Source: Amycolatopsis thermalba
GTDB taxonomy: Bacteria; Actinomycetota; Actinomycetes; Mycobacteriales; Pseudonocardiaceae
Assembly (NCBI RefSeq): GCF_003385215.1
Contig: NZ_PQHW01000037.1
Coordinates: forward strand, 1-58,817
Length of the DNA stretch: 58,817 nt
Direction: 5' to 3'
The notes beneath the pieces are model-generated. The model saw only the letters and a program-made list of their open reading frames with translations. It had not been told where the DNA came from and made no database searches. The number at the start of each line of letters is the position of its first letter. The stretch's first letter is position 1. Both the position numbers and the translations under genes were made by a program. Below, in pieces: positions 37,286 through 46,368 of the stretch.

Positions 37286-37703
37286 GGACGGACGTCTCCT
37301 CGTTCACGTCGGGTGTCTGCCTGCCTTCGACGCGCCGAAGCGGCATCCGGTTTCCCCCGGCGCGAATCCGGGGTGTAACGCGAGCGATCGTAGCGCCGAT
37401 GTCCGGCAACTCGATCTTGGCCGTCCGCCGCGGTGGACGGCGATCCGGTGTGGCGACGCGAAAATCACCCGGGTTTGAAGGAGGAGGAGAAGGGGAAGAC
37501 GCCCGGTGAACGTCCTGTAAAGCCTTGGTTGGGTGGTCGTGACATGAGTGAATCGCTCACCGCCCGGATGGCCGCTGTCCGTGGCCGGGTGGATACTGTC
37601 CGTAGTTTTACGAGCGGTTCGCCGACCGCTGGGCAGGACCCTCGTGTAACGGTTCCGTCCGGCTTCGTGATGCGACGCGCCGATCCTGTGATGCGGAAAG
37701 GGC
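37286..37703. other. Gene-free stretch upstream of mpa
   Basis: About 475 bp separate the divergent membrane-protein gene (start 37285) from mpa (start 37762). The stretch is less GC-biased than the genes around it. Open frames here show no third-position G/C preference and I see no coding region. The 3' end holds the likely mpa promoter and ribosome-binding site. An A/G-rich run (GAAGGAGGAGGAGAAGGGGA, 37478-37497) is a notable local feature without a following reading frame. Confidence 0.6.
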
Positions 37704-37731
37704 TTTTCATGTCGGTGATCGCCGGTACCGT
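37704..37731 (+). promoter_or_regulatory. Candidate promoter of mpa
   Basis: TTTTCA (37704-37709), 16-bp spacer, TACCGT (37726-37731), matching the TAnnnT actinobacterial -10 form. It would start transcription about 25 bases before the strong Shine-Dalgarno GAGGAGG (37748-37754) that precedes the mpa ATG. Confidence 0.4.
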
Positions 37732-37761
37732 GGGTTAAAAGCACTCCGAGGAGGTGCCGAC

Positions 37762-39570
37762 ATGCAACACGACCTTCCCGGAGGTCGGCACGAGGACGCC
37801 GACCCTTCAGAGATCAGTGGAGCTGGAACGACGCCGGACGAGCAGGCGCGGCAGGTCCGCTTCCTGGAAGAGGAAGTAGCCCTGCTGCGGCGCAAACTAA
37901 CCGAATCACCCCGTCAGAACCGCGTGCTGGAGCAGCGTCTCGCCGAGGCGTCGGAACGAGTCGCCCAGCTCACGGAGCGGAACAACAAGCTCGTGGAGAC
38001 CCTCCGCGAGGCGCGGGGGCAGCTCCTCGCGCTGCGCGAAGAGGTCGACCGGCTCGCCCAGCCCCCCAGCGGGTACGGCGTGTTCGTCACCGCGTACGAG
38101 GACAACACCGTCGACGTGTTCACCGCCGGCCGCAAGATGCGGGTGTCGGTGTCCCCGGCGGTGGAGGTGGAGTCCCTCCAGCGCGGTCAGGCTCTCCGCT
38201 TGAACGAGGCGCTGACCGTCGTCGAGGCGGGCGACTTCGAGCTCACCGGCGAGGTCTGCTCGCTGCGTGAGGTCCTGACGCCGGCGACCGAGGGCGGCAG
38301 CGCCCGCGCGCTCGTCGTCGGTCACGCCGACGAGGAGCGGGTGGTCTGGCTGTCCGACCCGCTGGCCGCGCAGACGCTCAAGCCGGGCGACTCGCTGCTG
38401 GTGGACTCGAAGGCGGGCTACGCCTACGAGCGGGTCCCCAAGGCCGAGGTCGAGGACCTCGTGCTGGAGGAGGTCCCGGACGTCCGCTACGAGGACATCG
38501 GTGGCCTGGGCAGGCAGATCGAGCAGATCCGCGACGCCGTGGAGCTGCCGTTCCTGCACGCCGACCTCTACCGGGAGTACGAGCTGCGGCCGCCCAAGGG
38601 CGTCCTGCTCTACGGCCCGCCCGGGTGCGGTAAGACGCTGATCGCGAAGGCGGTCGCCAACTCGCTGGCCAAGAAGGTGGCCGAGGCCCGCGGCGACGGC
38701 GACTCGAAGGACGCCAAGTCGTACTTCCTCAACATCAAGGGCCCGGAGCTGCTCAACAAGTTCGTCGGGGAGACCGAGCGGAGCATCCGCCTGATCTTCC
38801 AGCGGGCCCGCGAGAAGGCCTCCGACGGCACGCCCGTGATCGTGTTCTTCGACGAGATGGAGTCGATCTTCCGCACCCGCGGCAGTGGCGTCTCCTCGGA
38901 CGTGGAGACCACGATCGTGCCGCAGCTGCTGGCCGAGATCGACGGTGTCGAGGGGCTGGAGAACGTCATCGTCATCGGCGCCTCCAACCGCGAGGACATG
39001 ATCGACCCGGCGATCCTGCGGCCGGGCCGGCTGGACGTGAAGATCAAGATCGAGCGGCCGGACGCCGAGGGTGCGAAGGACATCTTCTCCAAGTACCTGA
39101 CGCCGGGGCTGCCGATCCACGCCGACGACCTCGCCGAGTTCGGCGGGGACGCGCAGGCCACGATCGAGGCGATGATCCAGAACACCGTCGAGCGGATGTA
39201 CGAGGAGACGGACGAGAACCGGTTCCTCGAGGTCACCTACGCCAACGGGGACAAGGAGGTCCTGTACTTCCGCGACTTCAACTCGGGCGCGATGATCCAG
39301 AACATCGTGGACCGGGCGAAGAAGGCGGCGATCAAGTCGGTGCTGGAGACCAAGCAGCCCGGTCTGCGGGTGCAGCACCTGCTCGACGCGATCGTCGACG
39401 AGTTCGCGGAGAACGAGGACCTGCCCAACACCACCAACCCGGACGACTGGGCCCGCATCTCGGGCAAGAAGGGCGAGCGGATCGTCTACATCCGCACGCT
39501 CGTCACCGGCAAGAACCAGGAGTCCGGCCGCGTCATCGACACGGCCACGAACACCGGCCAGTACCTGTAA
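37762..39570 (+). CDS. mpa: Proteasome-associated AAA+ ATPase (Mpa/ARC)
   Basis: 602 residues. An N-terminal coiled coil (about residues 28-97, leucine heptads in [15 protein letters not shown]) binds Pup. Tandem OB folds (about 100-235) precede the AAA+ domain with Walker A GPPGCGKT (286-293), Walker B FFDEME (near 360) and arginine fingers in RPGRLD. The C-terminus GQYL carries the penultimate tyrosine that docks into the 20S core and opens the gate. It unfolds pupylated proteins and feeds them to PrcBA. Start ATG with GAGGAGG. Here it is separated from dop by six accessory genes. Confidence 0.98.
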   Translation: MQHDLPGGRHEDADPSEISGAGTTPDEQARQVRFLEEEVALLRRKLTESPRQNRVLEQRLAEASERVAQLTERNNKLVETLREARGQLLALREEVDRLAQPPSGYGVFVTAYEDNTVDVFTAGRKMRVSVSPAVEVESLQRGQALRLNEALTVVEAGDFELTGEVCSLREVLTPATEGGSARALVVGHADEERVVWLSDPLAAQTLKPGDSLLVDSKAGYAYERVPKAEVEDLVLEEVPDVRYEDIGGLGRQIEQIRDAVELPFLHADLYREYELRPPKGVLLYGPPGCGKTLIAKAVANSLAKKVAEARGDGDSKDAKSYFLNIKGPELLNKFVGETERSIRLIFQRAREKASDGTPVIVFFDEMESIFRTRGSGVSSDVETTIVPQLLAEIDGVEGLENVIVIGASNREDMIDPAILRPGRLDVKIKIERPDAEGAKDIFSKYLTPGLPIHADDLAEFGGDAQATIEAMIQNTVERMYEETDENRFLEVTYANGDKEVLYFRDFNSGAMIQNIVDRAKKAAIKSVLETKQPGLRVQHLLDAIVDEFAENEDLPNTTNPDDWARISGKKGERIVYIRTLVTGKNQESGRVIDTATNTGQYL

Positions 39571-39581
39571 CCGCAGGCACG

Positions 39582-39947
39582 TCAGGGGAGGCCGCCGATC
39601 CGCCCGGGTCGGCGGCCTCCGCCGTGTGACTGGCCTCCGCCGTGTGAGTGGCCTCCGCCGTGTGAGTGGCTTCGGGCCCGCGCCGCGCGCCGCCCTGCCC
39701 AGCCGGCGAGCAGCAATCCGCCGAGGACGGCCAGCGCGCAACCGATCACCACGGGCACGTCCGGCCCCGCGCACGACACCGAATCGGCCGTGCAGCTGCG
39801 GAACGGCCCGCCCTGCCCGCTGGAGTCGTACCGCCCCACCGCGAACAGCAGCATCAGCAGGGCGGCCCCGTGCACCGGAAGCAGCGCCAGCGTCACCGCC
39901 AGCGCGGTCACCACGCCACGAACCCCGCGGACGATCTTGTCGGACAC
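39582..39947 (-). CDS. Small two-helix membrane protein with His/Gly repeats
   Basis: About 121 residues from the GTG at 39947 (VSDKIVRGVRG); the ribosome-binding site is weak. Two transmembrane helices (GVVTALAVTLALLPVHGAAL and VVIGCALAVLGGLLLAGW) flank a short outside loop with two cysteines (SCTADSVSCAG). The C-terminal tail is HSHGGG repeated three times, encoded by 18-bp tandem units, and could bind metal. It is convergent with mpa, with 11 bp between stops, and its last codons form a strong terminator hairpin. Function unknown. Confidence 0.65.
   Translation of the reverse strand: MSDKIVRGVRGVVTALAVTLALLPVHGAALLMLLFAVGRYDSSGQGGPFRSCTADSVSCAGPDVPVVIGCALAVLGGLLLAGWAGRRAARARSHSHGGGHSHGGGQSHGGGRRPGRIGGLP
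39587..39620. terminator. Bidirectional terminator between mpa and the convergent gene
   Basis: Perfect 12-bp stem GGAGGCCGCCGA/TCGGCGGCCTCC with a 10-nt loop, starting 17 bp after the mpa stop. It overlaps the 3' codons of the minus-strand gene. No T-run on either side. Confidence 0.7.
39613..39666. repeat. 18-bp tandem repeat encoding HSHGGG
   Basis: Three consecutive 18-bp units (CGGCCTCCGCCGTGTGAC, then TGGCCTCCGCCGTGTGAG twice), in frame with the minus-strand gene, where they encode the His-Ser-His-Gly-Gly-Gly tail. The first unit overlaps the terminator stem. Confidence 0.85.
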
Positions 39948-40004
39948 GTGGTGAGGACGCTTCCCGGCGGTTTCGGTTGCCCGGCGTGTCGCTCCGCGGT
40001 GGCC

Positions 40005-40020
40005 GTATAACGACCTATAC
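40005..40020 (+). repeat. Dispersed palindrome, copy 3 (GTATAACGACCTATAC), at a start codon
   Basis: Exact consensus copy ending eight bases before the ATG of the small HTH-like gene (40029). The inner CTATACT resembles a -10 box, so this copy may act as promoter or operator. The downstream extension is TGCGCGCC rather than GGCGCGGC. Confidence 0.8.
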
Positions 40021-40028
40021 TGCGCGCC

Positions 40029-40370
40029 ATGACCGAGCCCGCCGCCGAGATCCGCGCCCCGATCACCGAAGCCGACGTCCTGGCCTGGCTCGAGGAGACC
40101 GCGCAGGCGGTCCGCGCGCACGCCGTCCCGCCCGCGGAGCTGATCCGGCTGCTGGGGGAGTTGCGGCGTGCGTCGGCGGCCTGTGCCGACGCCTCGGACT
40201 GGGTGCTGCTGGCGGCCCGGGAGGAGGGAGCGAGCCTGCGGCAGATCGCGCCGGTCTTCGGCAAGGGCTACGTGCGGGCGCCGGCGGCGCGGCTGGAGAA
40301 GCTGCACCGGCAGGCGCTGAACTCCGAGCAGTGGCTGGACATCCTCCGTCAACGAGCATCAGGCGTATAA
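40029..40370 (+). CDS. Small HTH-like protein bracketed by palindrome copies 3 and 4
   Basis: 113 residues with strong third-position G/C bias, so a real gene. An N-terminal helical region (DVLAWLEETAQAVRAHAVPP) is followed by a predicted helix-turn-helix at residues ~58-85 (VLLAAREEGASLRQIAPVFG), a pattern seen in small actinobacterial DNA-binding proteins. There is no Shine-Dalgarno between the palindrome and the ATG, so the message may be leaderless. The TAA stop is supplied by palindrome copy 4. A self-regulating DNA-binding protein acting on these palindromes is a reasonable hypothesis only. Confidence 0.75.
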   Translation: MTEPAAEIRAPITEADVLAWLEETAQAVRAHAVPPAELIRLLGELRRASAACADASDWVLLAAREEGASLRQIAPVFGKGYVRAPAARLEKLHRQALNSEQWLDILRQRASGV

Positions 40371-40380
40371 CGCCCTATAC
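40365..40380 (+). repeat. Dispersed palindrome, copy 4 (GTATAACGCCCTATAC)
   Basis: One substitution from the consensus (A to C at position 9), followed by GGCGCGGC as in copy 2. Its TAA (40368-40370) is the stop codon of the small gene. It is a direct repeat of copy 3, 360 bp apart. Confidence 0.85.
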
Positions 40381-40458
40381 GGCGCGGCTTCCGGCGAAAA
40401 CCACCGGTGGCCGGCACGCCGATACACGCTGGAAAACCCGCACGGAAAGGAAAGTCCC

Positions 40459-41385
40459 CTGCGCATCGGACTCGGCCTGGCGGCCCTCGGGCGGCCCGCC
40501 TACATCAACCTGGGCAGAAGCAGTGAGCTCCCGGTCCGGCGGGACGTGCGCGCCATGCGCGAGGCCACGTTCGCGGTGCTCGACGCGGCGTACGCGGCCG
40601 GTGTCCGCTGGGTCGACGTCGCGCGTTCCTACGGCCGCGCCGAGGAGTTCCTCGCCGGCTGGCTGGCCGAACGCGGTCACCGCGACCTGACGGTGTCCAG
40701 CAAATGGGGCTACACCTACGTCGGCGGCTGGCGCATGGACGCCACGATGCACGAGGTGAAGGAGCACTCCGCCGGCGTGTTCTCCCGCCAGTGGACCGAA
40801 AGCCGCTCCCTGCTGGGCAACGCCATCAACCTCTACCAGGTGCACTCGCTCACCGTGGACAGCCCGCTGTTCACCGACGAGGCGCTGCAACGGGCGCTCG
40901 CGGCGCTCAGCGACGACGGCGTGCGTGTCGGGTTCTCCACCTCCGGGCCGAGGCAGGCCGAGGTGATCCGGCGGGCGTTCGAGCTGGAAGTGGCCGGGCG
41001 CCCGGTGTTCTCCGCCGTGCAGTCCACCTGGAACCTGCTCGAACCGTCGGCGGGACCGGCGCTCGGCGAGGCACACGCCGCCGGGAACCTGGTGCTGGTC
41101 AAGGAAACCCTCGCCAACGGCAGGCTCGTGGTGAGCCCGCCGCCCGCGATCACCCGTCTGGCGCAACGCTTCGGAGTCGGCGCGGACGCCATCGCGGTCG
41201 CGGCGGTTCTGGCCCAGCCGTGGGCGGACACCGTCCTCGTCGGTCCCGCCAGCGTGCCGCAGCTGACCGCGAACCTGGCGGCGAACGGCGTCGACCTGCC
41301 ACGGGGCGAACTCGCGGGACTGCGGGCGCTGGCCGAGCCGCCGGAACGGTACTGGGATCGGCGATCCTCGCTGCAATGGCAGTGA
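40459..41385 (+). CDS. Aldo/keto reductase family protein (apparent CTG start)
   Basis: The frame gives 308 residues if it starts at CTG 40459, four bases after GGAAAGGAAAG, and reads (L)RIGLGLAALGRPAYINLGR, a typical N-terminus for this reductase group. The first standard start in frame is GTG 40546, which would delete that strand. Further barrel landmarks are GVRWVDVARSYGRAEEFL (the Asp/Tyr catalytic pair), VSSKWGY (Lys) and INLYQVHSLT (His), so the Asp-Tyr-Lys-His tetrad is present. It likely reduces an aldehyde or ketone with NADPH. No biosynthetic partners nearby. Confidence 0.85.
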   Translation: MRIGLGLAALGRPAYINLGRSSELPVRRDVRAMREATFAVLDAAYAAGVRWVDVARSYGRAEEFLAGWLAERGHRDLTVSSKWGYTYVGGWRMDATMHEVKEHSAGVFSRQWTESRSLLGNAINLYQVHSLTVDSPLFTDEALQRALAALSDDGVRVGFSTSGPRQAEVIRRAFELEVAGRPVFSAVQSTWNLLEPSAGPALGEAHAAGNLVLVKETLANGRLVVSPPPAITRLAQRFGVGADAIAVAAVLAQPWADTVLVGPASVPQLTANLAANGVDLPRGELAGLRALAEPPERYWDRRSSLQWQ

Positions 41386-41436
41386 AGGCTTGGACTAATC
41401 TCAGCGCCCACAACGCAGACTGAAGGGAACGTCACC

Positions 41437-42054
41437 GTGCGTCATGGAGGGATGGTGGTCCTGGCCGCGGTCGTGCTGACCGGGCTGACCGGGTGCGCGG
41501 ATCGCCCCAACGACCTGGAGACCTACTACGACAAGCCGGCGGGCGCGGCGACGCCGTCCGCGACGACGCCGGCGACCTCGTCCAGCGTCTCGGTCGGCCA
41601 GGCGGCGGTGAACAGCCCGGTGAACCACATCGCCGAGGACGTGGCGGCGGCGGTGCTCACCAAGAGCGACCTGGCGAACGAGGGTGTGCGGGAGGCCGCC
41701 GCCCGCGCCGCCAACGGATCCTGCTTCGACGCCGTGCCCGCGGGTGACCCGCGTGGCTCGACCTGGCTCTACACCAGTGGTTCCGCGCTGACGCAGCAGG
41801 TCACCGGCTACCTGGACCGCACCGCGGCCGAGGTGCTGGCGCAGGTCGACTGCGACGGCCAGCCGCTGACGGTCACCCGTCCCGCCGGCGCGGAGGCCGC
41901 GCGCGCCTGGTGCGACGGCACCACCTGCACGGTGCTGCTGGCGGGCGGGCACGTGCTGTCCGGTCTTCAGGTCACGGCGAGCACGCAGACCCGGGCCGCG
42001 GACGCGGTGAAGGGCCTGGCCGCGCTGGCCGCGGAGAAGCTGCCCGCCAGCTGA
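41437..42054 (+). CDS. Putative lipoprotein
   Basis: 205 residues, GTG start. Signal sequence with lipobox LTGC (MVVLAAVVLTGLTGC), so Cys21 is probably diacylated after cleavage. The mature part has a Thr/Ser/Ala-rich linker (PSATTPATSSSVSV) and a C-terminal domain with four cysteines (SCFDA, VDCDG, AWCDGTTCTV) likely forming two disulfides. No family recognised. It lies just upstream of, and convergent with, the NUDIX gene. Confidence 0.8.
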   Translation: MRHGGMVVLAAVVLTGLTGCADRPNDLETYYDKPAGAATPSATTPATSSSVSVGQAAVNSPVNHIAEDVAAAVLTKSDLANEGVREAAARAANGSCFDAVPAGDPRGSTWLYTSGSALTQQVTGYLDRTAAEVLAQVDCDGQPLTVTRPAGAEAARAWCDGTTCTVLLAGGHVLSGLQVTASTQTRAADAVKGLAALAAEKLPAS

Positions 42055-42062
42055 GGAAAGCG

Positions 42063-42557
42063 CTACCCCTGGCGGCGGAACCACTCGCGGATCGCGTGCC
42101 TGCCGTCGGGCACGAAAGGGCTTTCCGGGTCCCGCGCCCAGGCCCGCAGCTCGTCCAGGGGCATCCAGGCGCCGGAGACGATTTCCTCCGGCTGGTGAAC
42201 GACGGGACCGTCCCAGCGCACCTCGTAGGCGAAGTAGTGGCAGCGCAACGGTGGCTGCTCGAACGTGAACGTGAACAGCGGTCGCAGGGGCACGCCGCGC
42301 ACGCCCAGTTCCTCGGCCAGTTCCCGTTCCGCGCCCTCGGCGGGCGTCTCGTCCGCGGCGACCACCCCGCCCGCCCAGCAGTCGTAGAGGCCCGGGAACA
42401 CGTCCTTGTCCGGTGACCGCCGGTGCACGTAGACGCGGGAGCCGTCGCCGGAGCGGACCAGGACCAGCGTCGCGGCGTGCCAGAGGCCCTGTTCGCGCAT
42501 GTCGGCGCGCCGCACCCGGCCCACGACCGCGCCCGCGGCGTCGTAGTGGGCGACCAT
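42063..42557 (-). CDS. NUDIX hydrolase
   Basis: 164 residues from the ATG at 42557; an ATG at 42578 in the same frame would add seven. The Nudix box is GGVVAADETPAEGAEREL followed by AEELGV, fitting Gx5Ex7REUxEExGU. Regions HAATLVLVRS and VYVHRRSPDKDVFPG before the box resemble the isopentenyl-diphosphate isomerase-like/YfcD subgroup. It hydrolyses a nucleoside-diphosphate-linked compound or a related substrate. Divergent from dop by ~110 bp. Confidence 0.9.
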   Translation of the reverse strand: MVAHYDAAGAVVGRVRRADMREQGLWHAATLVLVRSGDGSRVYVHRRSPDKDVFPGLYDCWAGGVVAADETPAEGAERELAEELGVRGVPLRPLFTFTFEQPPLRCHYFAYEVRWDGPVVHQPEEIVSGAWMPLDELRAWARDPESPFVPDGRHAIREWFRRQG

Positions 42558-42668
42558 TTCCCCATCGCTGTTCACCATCGGCAGCCAGCATCGCAGATCC
42601 GGGTGCTTTACCTGGTCGCAACCGGTGGCCCGCTCACCGTGGCCGCCCGGGACCCGTAGGCTTGGGAC

Positions 42669-44171
42669 ATGCGGCGGATCATGGGAACCGAAGTCGAGTA
42701 CGGCATCGCCGTGCCGGGCGACGCGACGGCGAATCCGGTACTGACCTCGACGCAGGTCGTGCTGGCCTACGCGGCGGCGGCGGACATCCCGCGGGCGCGG
42801 CGGGCGCGGTGGGACTACGAGGTCGAGTCGCCGCTGCGCGACGCCCGGGGCTTCGACCTGGCCGGCCCGGGCGGTCCGGGGCACGACCCGGACGTGGAGG
42901 ACCTCGGCGCGGCCAACGTCATCCTGACCAACGGCGCCCGGCTCTACGTCGACCACGCGCACCCGGAGTACTCCGCGCCCGAGGTGACCAACCCGCGGGA
43001 CGGGGTCATCTGGGACAAGGCGGGGGAGCGGGTGATGGAGGAGGCCGCGATGCGGGCGGCCACCGTGCCCGGGCAGCCGCCGTTGCAGCTGTACAAGAAC
43101 AACGTCGACGGCAAGGGCGCCAGCTACGGCACCCACGAGAACTACCTGATGGCGCGGTCGACGCCGTTCACGTCGGTGATCTCCGGGCTGACGCCGTTCT
43201 TCGTGTCGCGGCAGGTGGTCACCGGCTCGGGCCGGGTGGGCATCGGGCCGCAGGGCGAGGAGGCGGGTTTCCAGCTGTCGCAGCGGTCGGACTACATCGA
43301 GGTCGAGGTCGGCCTGGAGACCACGCTGAAGCGGGGGATCATCAACACCCGCGACGAGCCGCACGCCGACGCGGACAAGTACCGGCGGCTGCACGTCATC
43401 ATCGGCGACGCGAACATGGCCGAGTACTCGACCTACCTCAAGCTGGGCACCACGGCGCTGGTGCTGGACATGATCGAGGCCGGTCAGCGGTTCGACGACC
43501 TGAAGCTGGACGAGCCGGTGCGCGCGGTGCACCAGATCAGCCACGATCCGACGCTGAAGACGAAGGTGTCGCTGGCCAACGGGCGCAAGTACACCGGGCT
43601 GGACCTGCAGTTCGCCTACCACGAGCTGGCCGCGGCGCACCTGGAGCGCACCGGTGGCGACCAGGTGTCCAAGGAGGTGCTGCGGGTCTGGGGCGAGATC
43701 CTGGACGCGCTGGCCCGGGATCCGGCGGAGTGCGCGGACCGGCTGGACTGGCCGGCGAAGCTGCGGCTGTTGGAGGGCTACCGGCAGCGGGACAACCTGG
43801 GGTGGGCCGCGCCGCGGCTGCACCTGGTGGACCTGCAGTACTCCGACGTGCGGCTGCAGAAGGGCCTGTACAACCGGCTGGTGGCGCGGGGCTCGATGAA
43901 ACGGCTGGTCACCGAGGAGGAGGTGCAGGCGGCGATCACGAACCCGCCGGAGGACACGCGGGCCTACTTCCGCGGGCGGGCGCTGGAGAAGTACGCGACG
44001 TCGATCGCGGCCGCGTCGTGGGACTCGGTGATCTTCGACGTGGGCAAGGAGTCGCTGGTCCGCATCCCGACGCTGGAGCCGCTGCGGGGCACGAAGGCGC
44101 ACGTCGGACGGTTGCTGGACGAGTCGGAGACGGCGGAGGAACTGGTCGAGGCGCTGACGGGTTCGGACTGA
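42669..44171 (+). CDS. dop: Deamidase/depupylase of Pup
   Basis: 500 residues. The glutamine-synthetase-like ATP site has the N-terminal MGTEVEYGI glutamates, and the nucleophilic Asp95 lies in [11 protein letters not shown]. The Dop-specific loop (about residues 35-80, between [10 protein letters not shown] and EDLGAANV) is present and separates it from PafA. Dop removes Pup from substrates and in many species also deamidates Pup-Gln; here Pup ends in Glu, so only depupylation may be needed. pup begins 70 bp downstream. Confidence 0.98.
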   Translation: MRRIMGTEVEYGIAVPGDATANPVLTSTQVVLAYAAAADIPRARRARWDYEVESPLRDARGFDLAGPGGPGHDPDVEDLGAANVILTNGARLYVDHAHPEYSAPEVTNPRDGVIWDKAGERVMEEAAMRAATVPGQPPLQLYKNNVDGKGASYGTHENYLMARSTPFTSVISGLTPFFVSRQVVTGSGRVGIGPQGEEAGFQLSQRSDYIEVEVGLETTLKRGIINTRDEPHADADKYRRLHVIIGDANMAEYSTYLKLGTTALVLDMIEAGQRFDDLKLDEPVRAVHQISHDPTLKTKVSLANGRKYTGLDLQFAYHELAAAHLERTGGDQVSKEVLRVWGEILDALARDPAECADRLDWPAKLRLLEGYRQRDNLGWAAPRLHLVDLQYSDVRLQKGLYNRLVARGSMKRLVTEEEVQAAITNPPEDTRAYFRGRALEKYATSIAAASWDSVIFDVGKESLVRIPTLEPLRGTKAHVGRLLDESETAEELVEALTGSD

Positions 44172-44241
44172 CCGCAGCGGGAAAACCACCGATTGTCGTG
44201 GTCTCTGGGTAGGCTAGGGACAGGACTCACCGGGAGGCGAG

Positions 44242-44436
44242 ATGGCTCAGGAGAAGATCGAGAAGCACGGTGGCGGCGGCTCCGACGACGAGGTCGAGGG
44301 TGGTGCCCCGGCCGGCCAGGAACGCCGCGAGAAGCTGGGTGAGGACGTCGACACGATCCTGGACGAGATCGACGACGTGCTCGAGGAGAACGCCGAGGAC
44401 TTCGTGCGTGCCTACGTGCAAAAGGGCGGCGAGTAA
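44242..44436 (+). CDS. pup: Prokaryotic ubiquitin-like protein Pup
   Basis: 64 residues, largely disordered N-terminus (KIEKHGGGGSDDEVEGG) with the Mpa-binding coiled segment KLGEDVDTILDEIDDVLEEN and C-terminal YVQKGGE. The last residue is encoded directly as Glu (codon GAG before TAA), not Gln as in mycobacteria, so it can be ligated by PafA without deamidation. GGAGG ribosome-binding site. It sits between dop and prcB in the standard order. Confidence 0.98.
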   Translation: MAQEKIEKHGGGGSDDEVEGGAPAGQERREKLGEDVDTILDEIDDVLEENAEDFVRAYVQKGGE

Positions 44437-44557
44437 CCGCTCACCGGCGGCCATTAGGGTGGTCGCACTGAGTAGCTTGTAGTGCCGGTTGTCGCGCTTC
44501 CGTGGGCTCGGAGCCCGCGGGAGCGTCACACTTCGTCGATGGGAACCACGAGCACGT

Positions 44558-45412
44558 ATGGAACACACCTCGGGCCCCACGGGCCCCGCGCTGCCCGCTG
44601 CCTTCTTCTCGAGCACGACGTCGTCGTTCGCCGAGTTCCTCCGCATGCAGGCGCCTGACCTGCTGCCGGGCCGCCGGCAGCTGCCGGGCGCCGGTCCGGT
44701 GGACGCGCCGCACGGCACCACTATCGTGGCCGTGACGTTCGCCGGTGGCGTGCTGGTCGCCGGCGACCGCCGGGCGACGTCGGGCAACCTGATCGCGTCC
44801 CGGGACATGGAGAAGGTGCACGTCGTCGACGCCTACTCCGCGGTGGGCATCGCGGGCAGCGCCGGGATCGCGCTGGAGCTGGTGCGGCTGTACGCGGTCG
44901 AGCTGGCGCACTACGAGAAGATCGAGGGCGTTCCGCTGTCGCTGGACGGCAAGACGAACAAGCTCGCCACCATGGTCAAGGGCAACCTGGACGTGGCGAT
45001 GGCGGGTCTGGCGGCGCTGCCGTTGTTCGTCGGCTACGACATCGAGGCCGACGACCCGAAGCGCGCCGGGCGGATCGTGTCCTACGACGTGACCGGTGGC
45101 CGGTACGAGGAGCGCGCGGGCTACCACGCGATCGGGTCGGGGTCGCTGTTCGCGAGGTCGGCGCTGAAGAAGCTGTACGACCCGGACGCCGACGAGGAGA
45201 CCGCGGTGCGCACGGCGGTGGAGTCGCTGTACGACGCGGCCGACGACGACAGCGCGACCGGTGGGCCGGACCTGGTGCGCCGGGTCTTCCCGACGCTGGT
45301 GACGATCACCGCCGAGCGCGGCGCGGTGCGGCTGCCGGACGAGCAGGCCGCCGCGGTGGCGGAGGCGGTCGTCGCGGGGCGGGCCGAGCAGGCCACCCGC
45401 GGCCGGACGTGA
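44558..45412 (+). CDS. prcB: Proteasome beta subunit
   Basis: 284 residues from the ATG at 44558. A 53-residue propeptide (with [16 protein letters not shown]) is cleaved autocatalytically before Thr54 (PHG|TTIVAV), which becomes the N-terminal nucleophile. Downstream are the Asp/Lys-type catalytic neighbours in [12 protein letters not shown] and [17 protein letters not shown]. An in-frame upstream frame to 44489 exists but lacks similarity to the family. It forms the inner rings of the 20S core with PrcA. Ribosome-binding site weak. Confidence 0.97.
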   Translation: MEHTSGPTGPALPAAFFSSTTSSFAEFLRMQAPDLLPGRRQLPGAGPVDAPHGTTIVAVTFAGGVLVAGDRRATSGNLIASRDMEKVHVVDAYSAVGIAGSAGIALELVRLYAVELAHYEKIEGVPLSLDGKTNKLATMVKGNLDVAMAGLAALPLFVGYDIEADDPKRAGRIVSYDVTGGRYEERAGYHAIGSGSLFARSALKKLYDPDADEETAVRTAVESLYDAADDDSATGGPDLVRRVFPTLVTITAERGAVRLPDEQAAAVAEAVVAGRAEQATRGRT

Positions 45413-45467
45413 TCGCCGCGCCCGTGGCTGAACTTCCCCTTCCTTCGAGCATCCTTGGAGCCTGACC

Positions 45468-46211
45468 GTGACGCTGCCGCTGTACGCCTCTCCTGAGCAG
45501 TTGATGCGCGAGCGCTCGGAGCTCGCGCGCAAGGGCATCGCGCGCGGCCGGAGTGTGGTCGTGCTGAAGTACCGCAGCGGCGTGCTGTTCGTGGCCGAGA
45601 ACCCGTCGACGACGCTGCACAAGATCTCCGAGATCTACGACCGGATCGGGTTCGCCGCGGTCGGCCGGTACAGCGAGTACGAGAACCTGCGGGTGGCCGG
45701 CATCCGGCACGCGGACCTGAAGGGCTACCAGTACGACCGCCGGGACGTGACGGCGCGGGCGCTGGCCAACGCCTACGCGGCGACGCTGGGCAGCATCTTC
45801 ACCGAGCAGCTCAAGCCGTACGAGGTGGAGCTGTGCGTGGCCGAGGTGGGGTCGGCGCCGGAGGAGGACCAGCTGTTCCGGCTGACCTACGACGGTTCGA
45901 TCTTCGACGAGCCGCGGTACGTGGTGACGGGTGGCCAGACGGAGCCGGTGGCGAACAAGCTGAAGGAGATCTACGAGGACGGCCTGGAGCTGCGGGACGC
46001 GCTGAAGGTGGCGCTGGACGCGCTGCGGGCGGTGAGCAACAACGGGGACAGCGCGCCGCTGAAGCTGGAGGTGGCGGTGCTGGACCGCGAGCGGCCGGGC
46101 CGCAAGTTCCGGCGCATCCAGGGCGCCGCGCTGGACGCGTTGCTGCCGGAGCAGCCGGCCGAGTCCGGCGAGACGACGCCGGAGGAGGACGAGACACCCC
46201 CGGCGAGCTGA
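45468..46211 (+). CDS. prcA: Proteasome alpha subunit
   Basis: 247 residues, GTG start. N-terminal [22 protein letters not shown] is the gate-forming region and first helix of actinobacterial alpha subunits. It has no catalytic Thr. The C-terminal tail is acidic and disordered ([16 protein letters not shown]). It forms the outer rings that contact Mpa through the QYL tail. It follows prcB by 55 bp; the operon ends in a strong terminator. Confidence 0.97.
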   Translation: MTLPLYASPEQLMRERSELARKGIARGRSVVVLKYRSGVLFVAENPSTTLHKISEIYDRIGFAAVGRYSEYENLRVAGIRHADLKGYQYDRRDVTARALANAYAATLGSIFTEQLKPYEVELCVAEVGSAPEEDQLFRLTYDGSIFDEPRYVVTGGQTEPVANKLKEIYEDGLELRDALKVALDALRAVSNNGDSAPLKLEVAVLDRERPGRKFRRIQGAALDALLPEQPAESGETTPEEDETPPAS

Positions 46212-46221
46212 GGTTCGCGAC

Positions 46222-46253
46222 GGGCCCCCGGACTTCGGTCCGGGGGCCCTTTC
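46222..46253 (+). terminator. Rho-independent terminator after prcA
   Basis: Perfect 12-bp stem GGGCCCCCGGAC/GTCCGGGGGCCC closed by a TTCG tetraloop and followed by TTTCG, ten bases after the prcA stop. The clearest terminator in the window; it ends the dop-pup-prcB-prcA unit. Confidence 0.92.
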
Positions 46254-46368
46254 GCATGCCCGGGGCTCGGTGCCCTCGCCTGGCCGGTGGGCAGGGGTCG
46301 CGCGGGGAGCGGCTGCTTGGTGTCTCACCGGCTCGCGCGCAGGGCGCCCCCGGGTATCGGCGCCGGGA

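Noticed and set aside
37433-37738. Possible small gene upstream of mpa (starting at a GTG)
   Set aside because: No third-position G/C preference, no ribosome-binding site at its start, and it overlaps the likely mpa promoter.
40005-40380. loxP-like or integrase attachment sites at the paired palindromes
   Set aside because: The arms are only 5-6 bp, there is no recombinase gene nearby, and the same motif occurs at unrelated gene ends.
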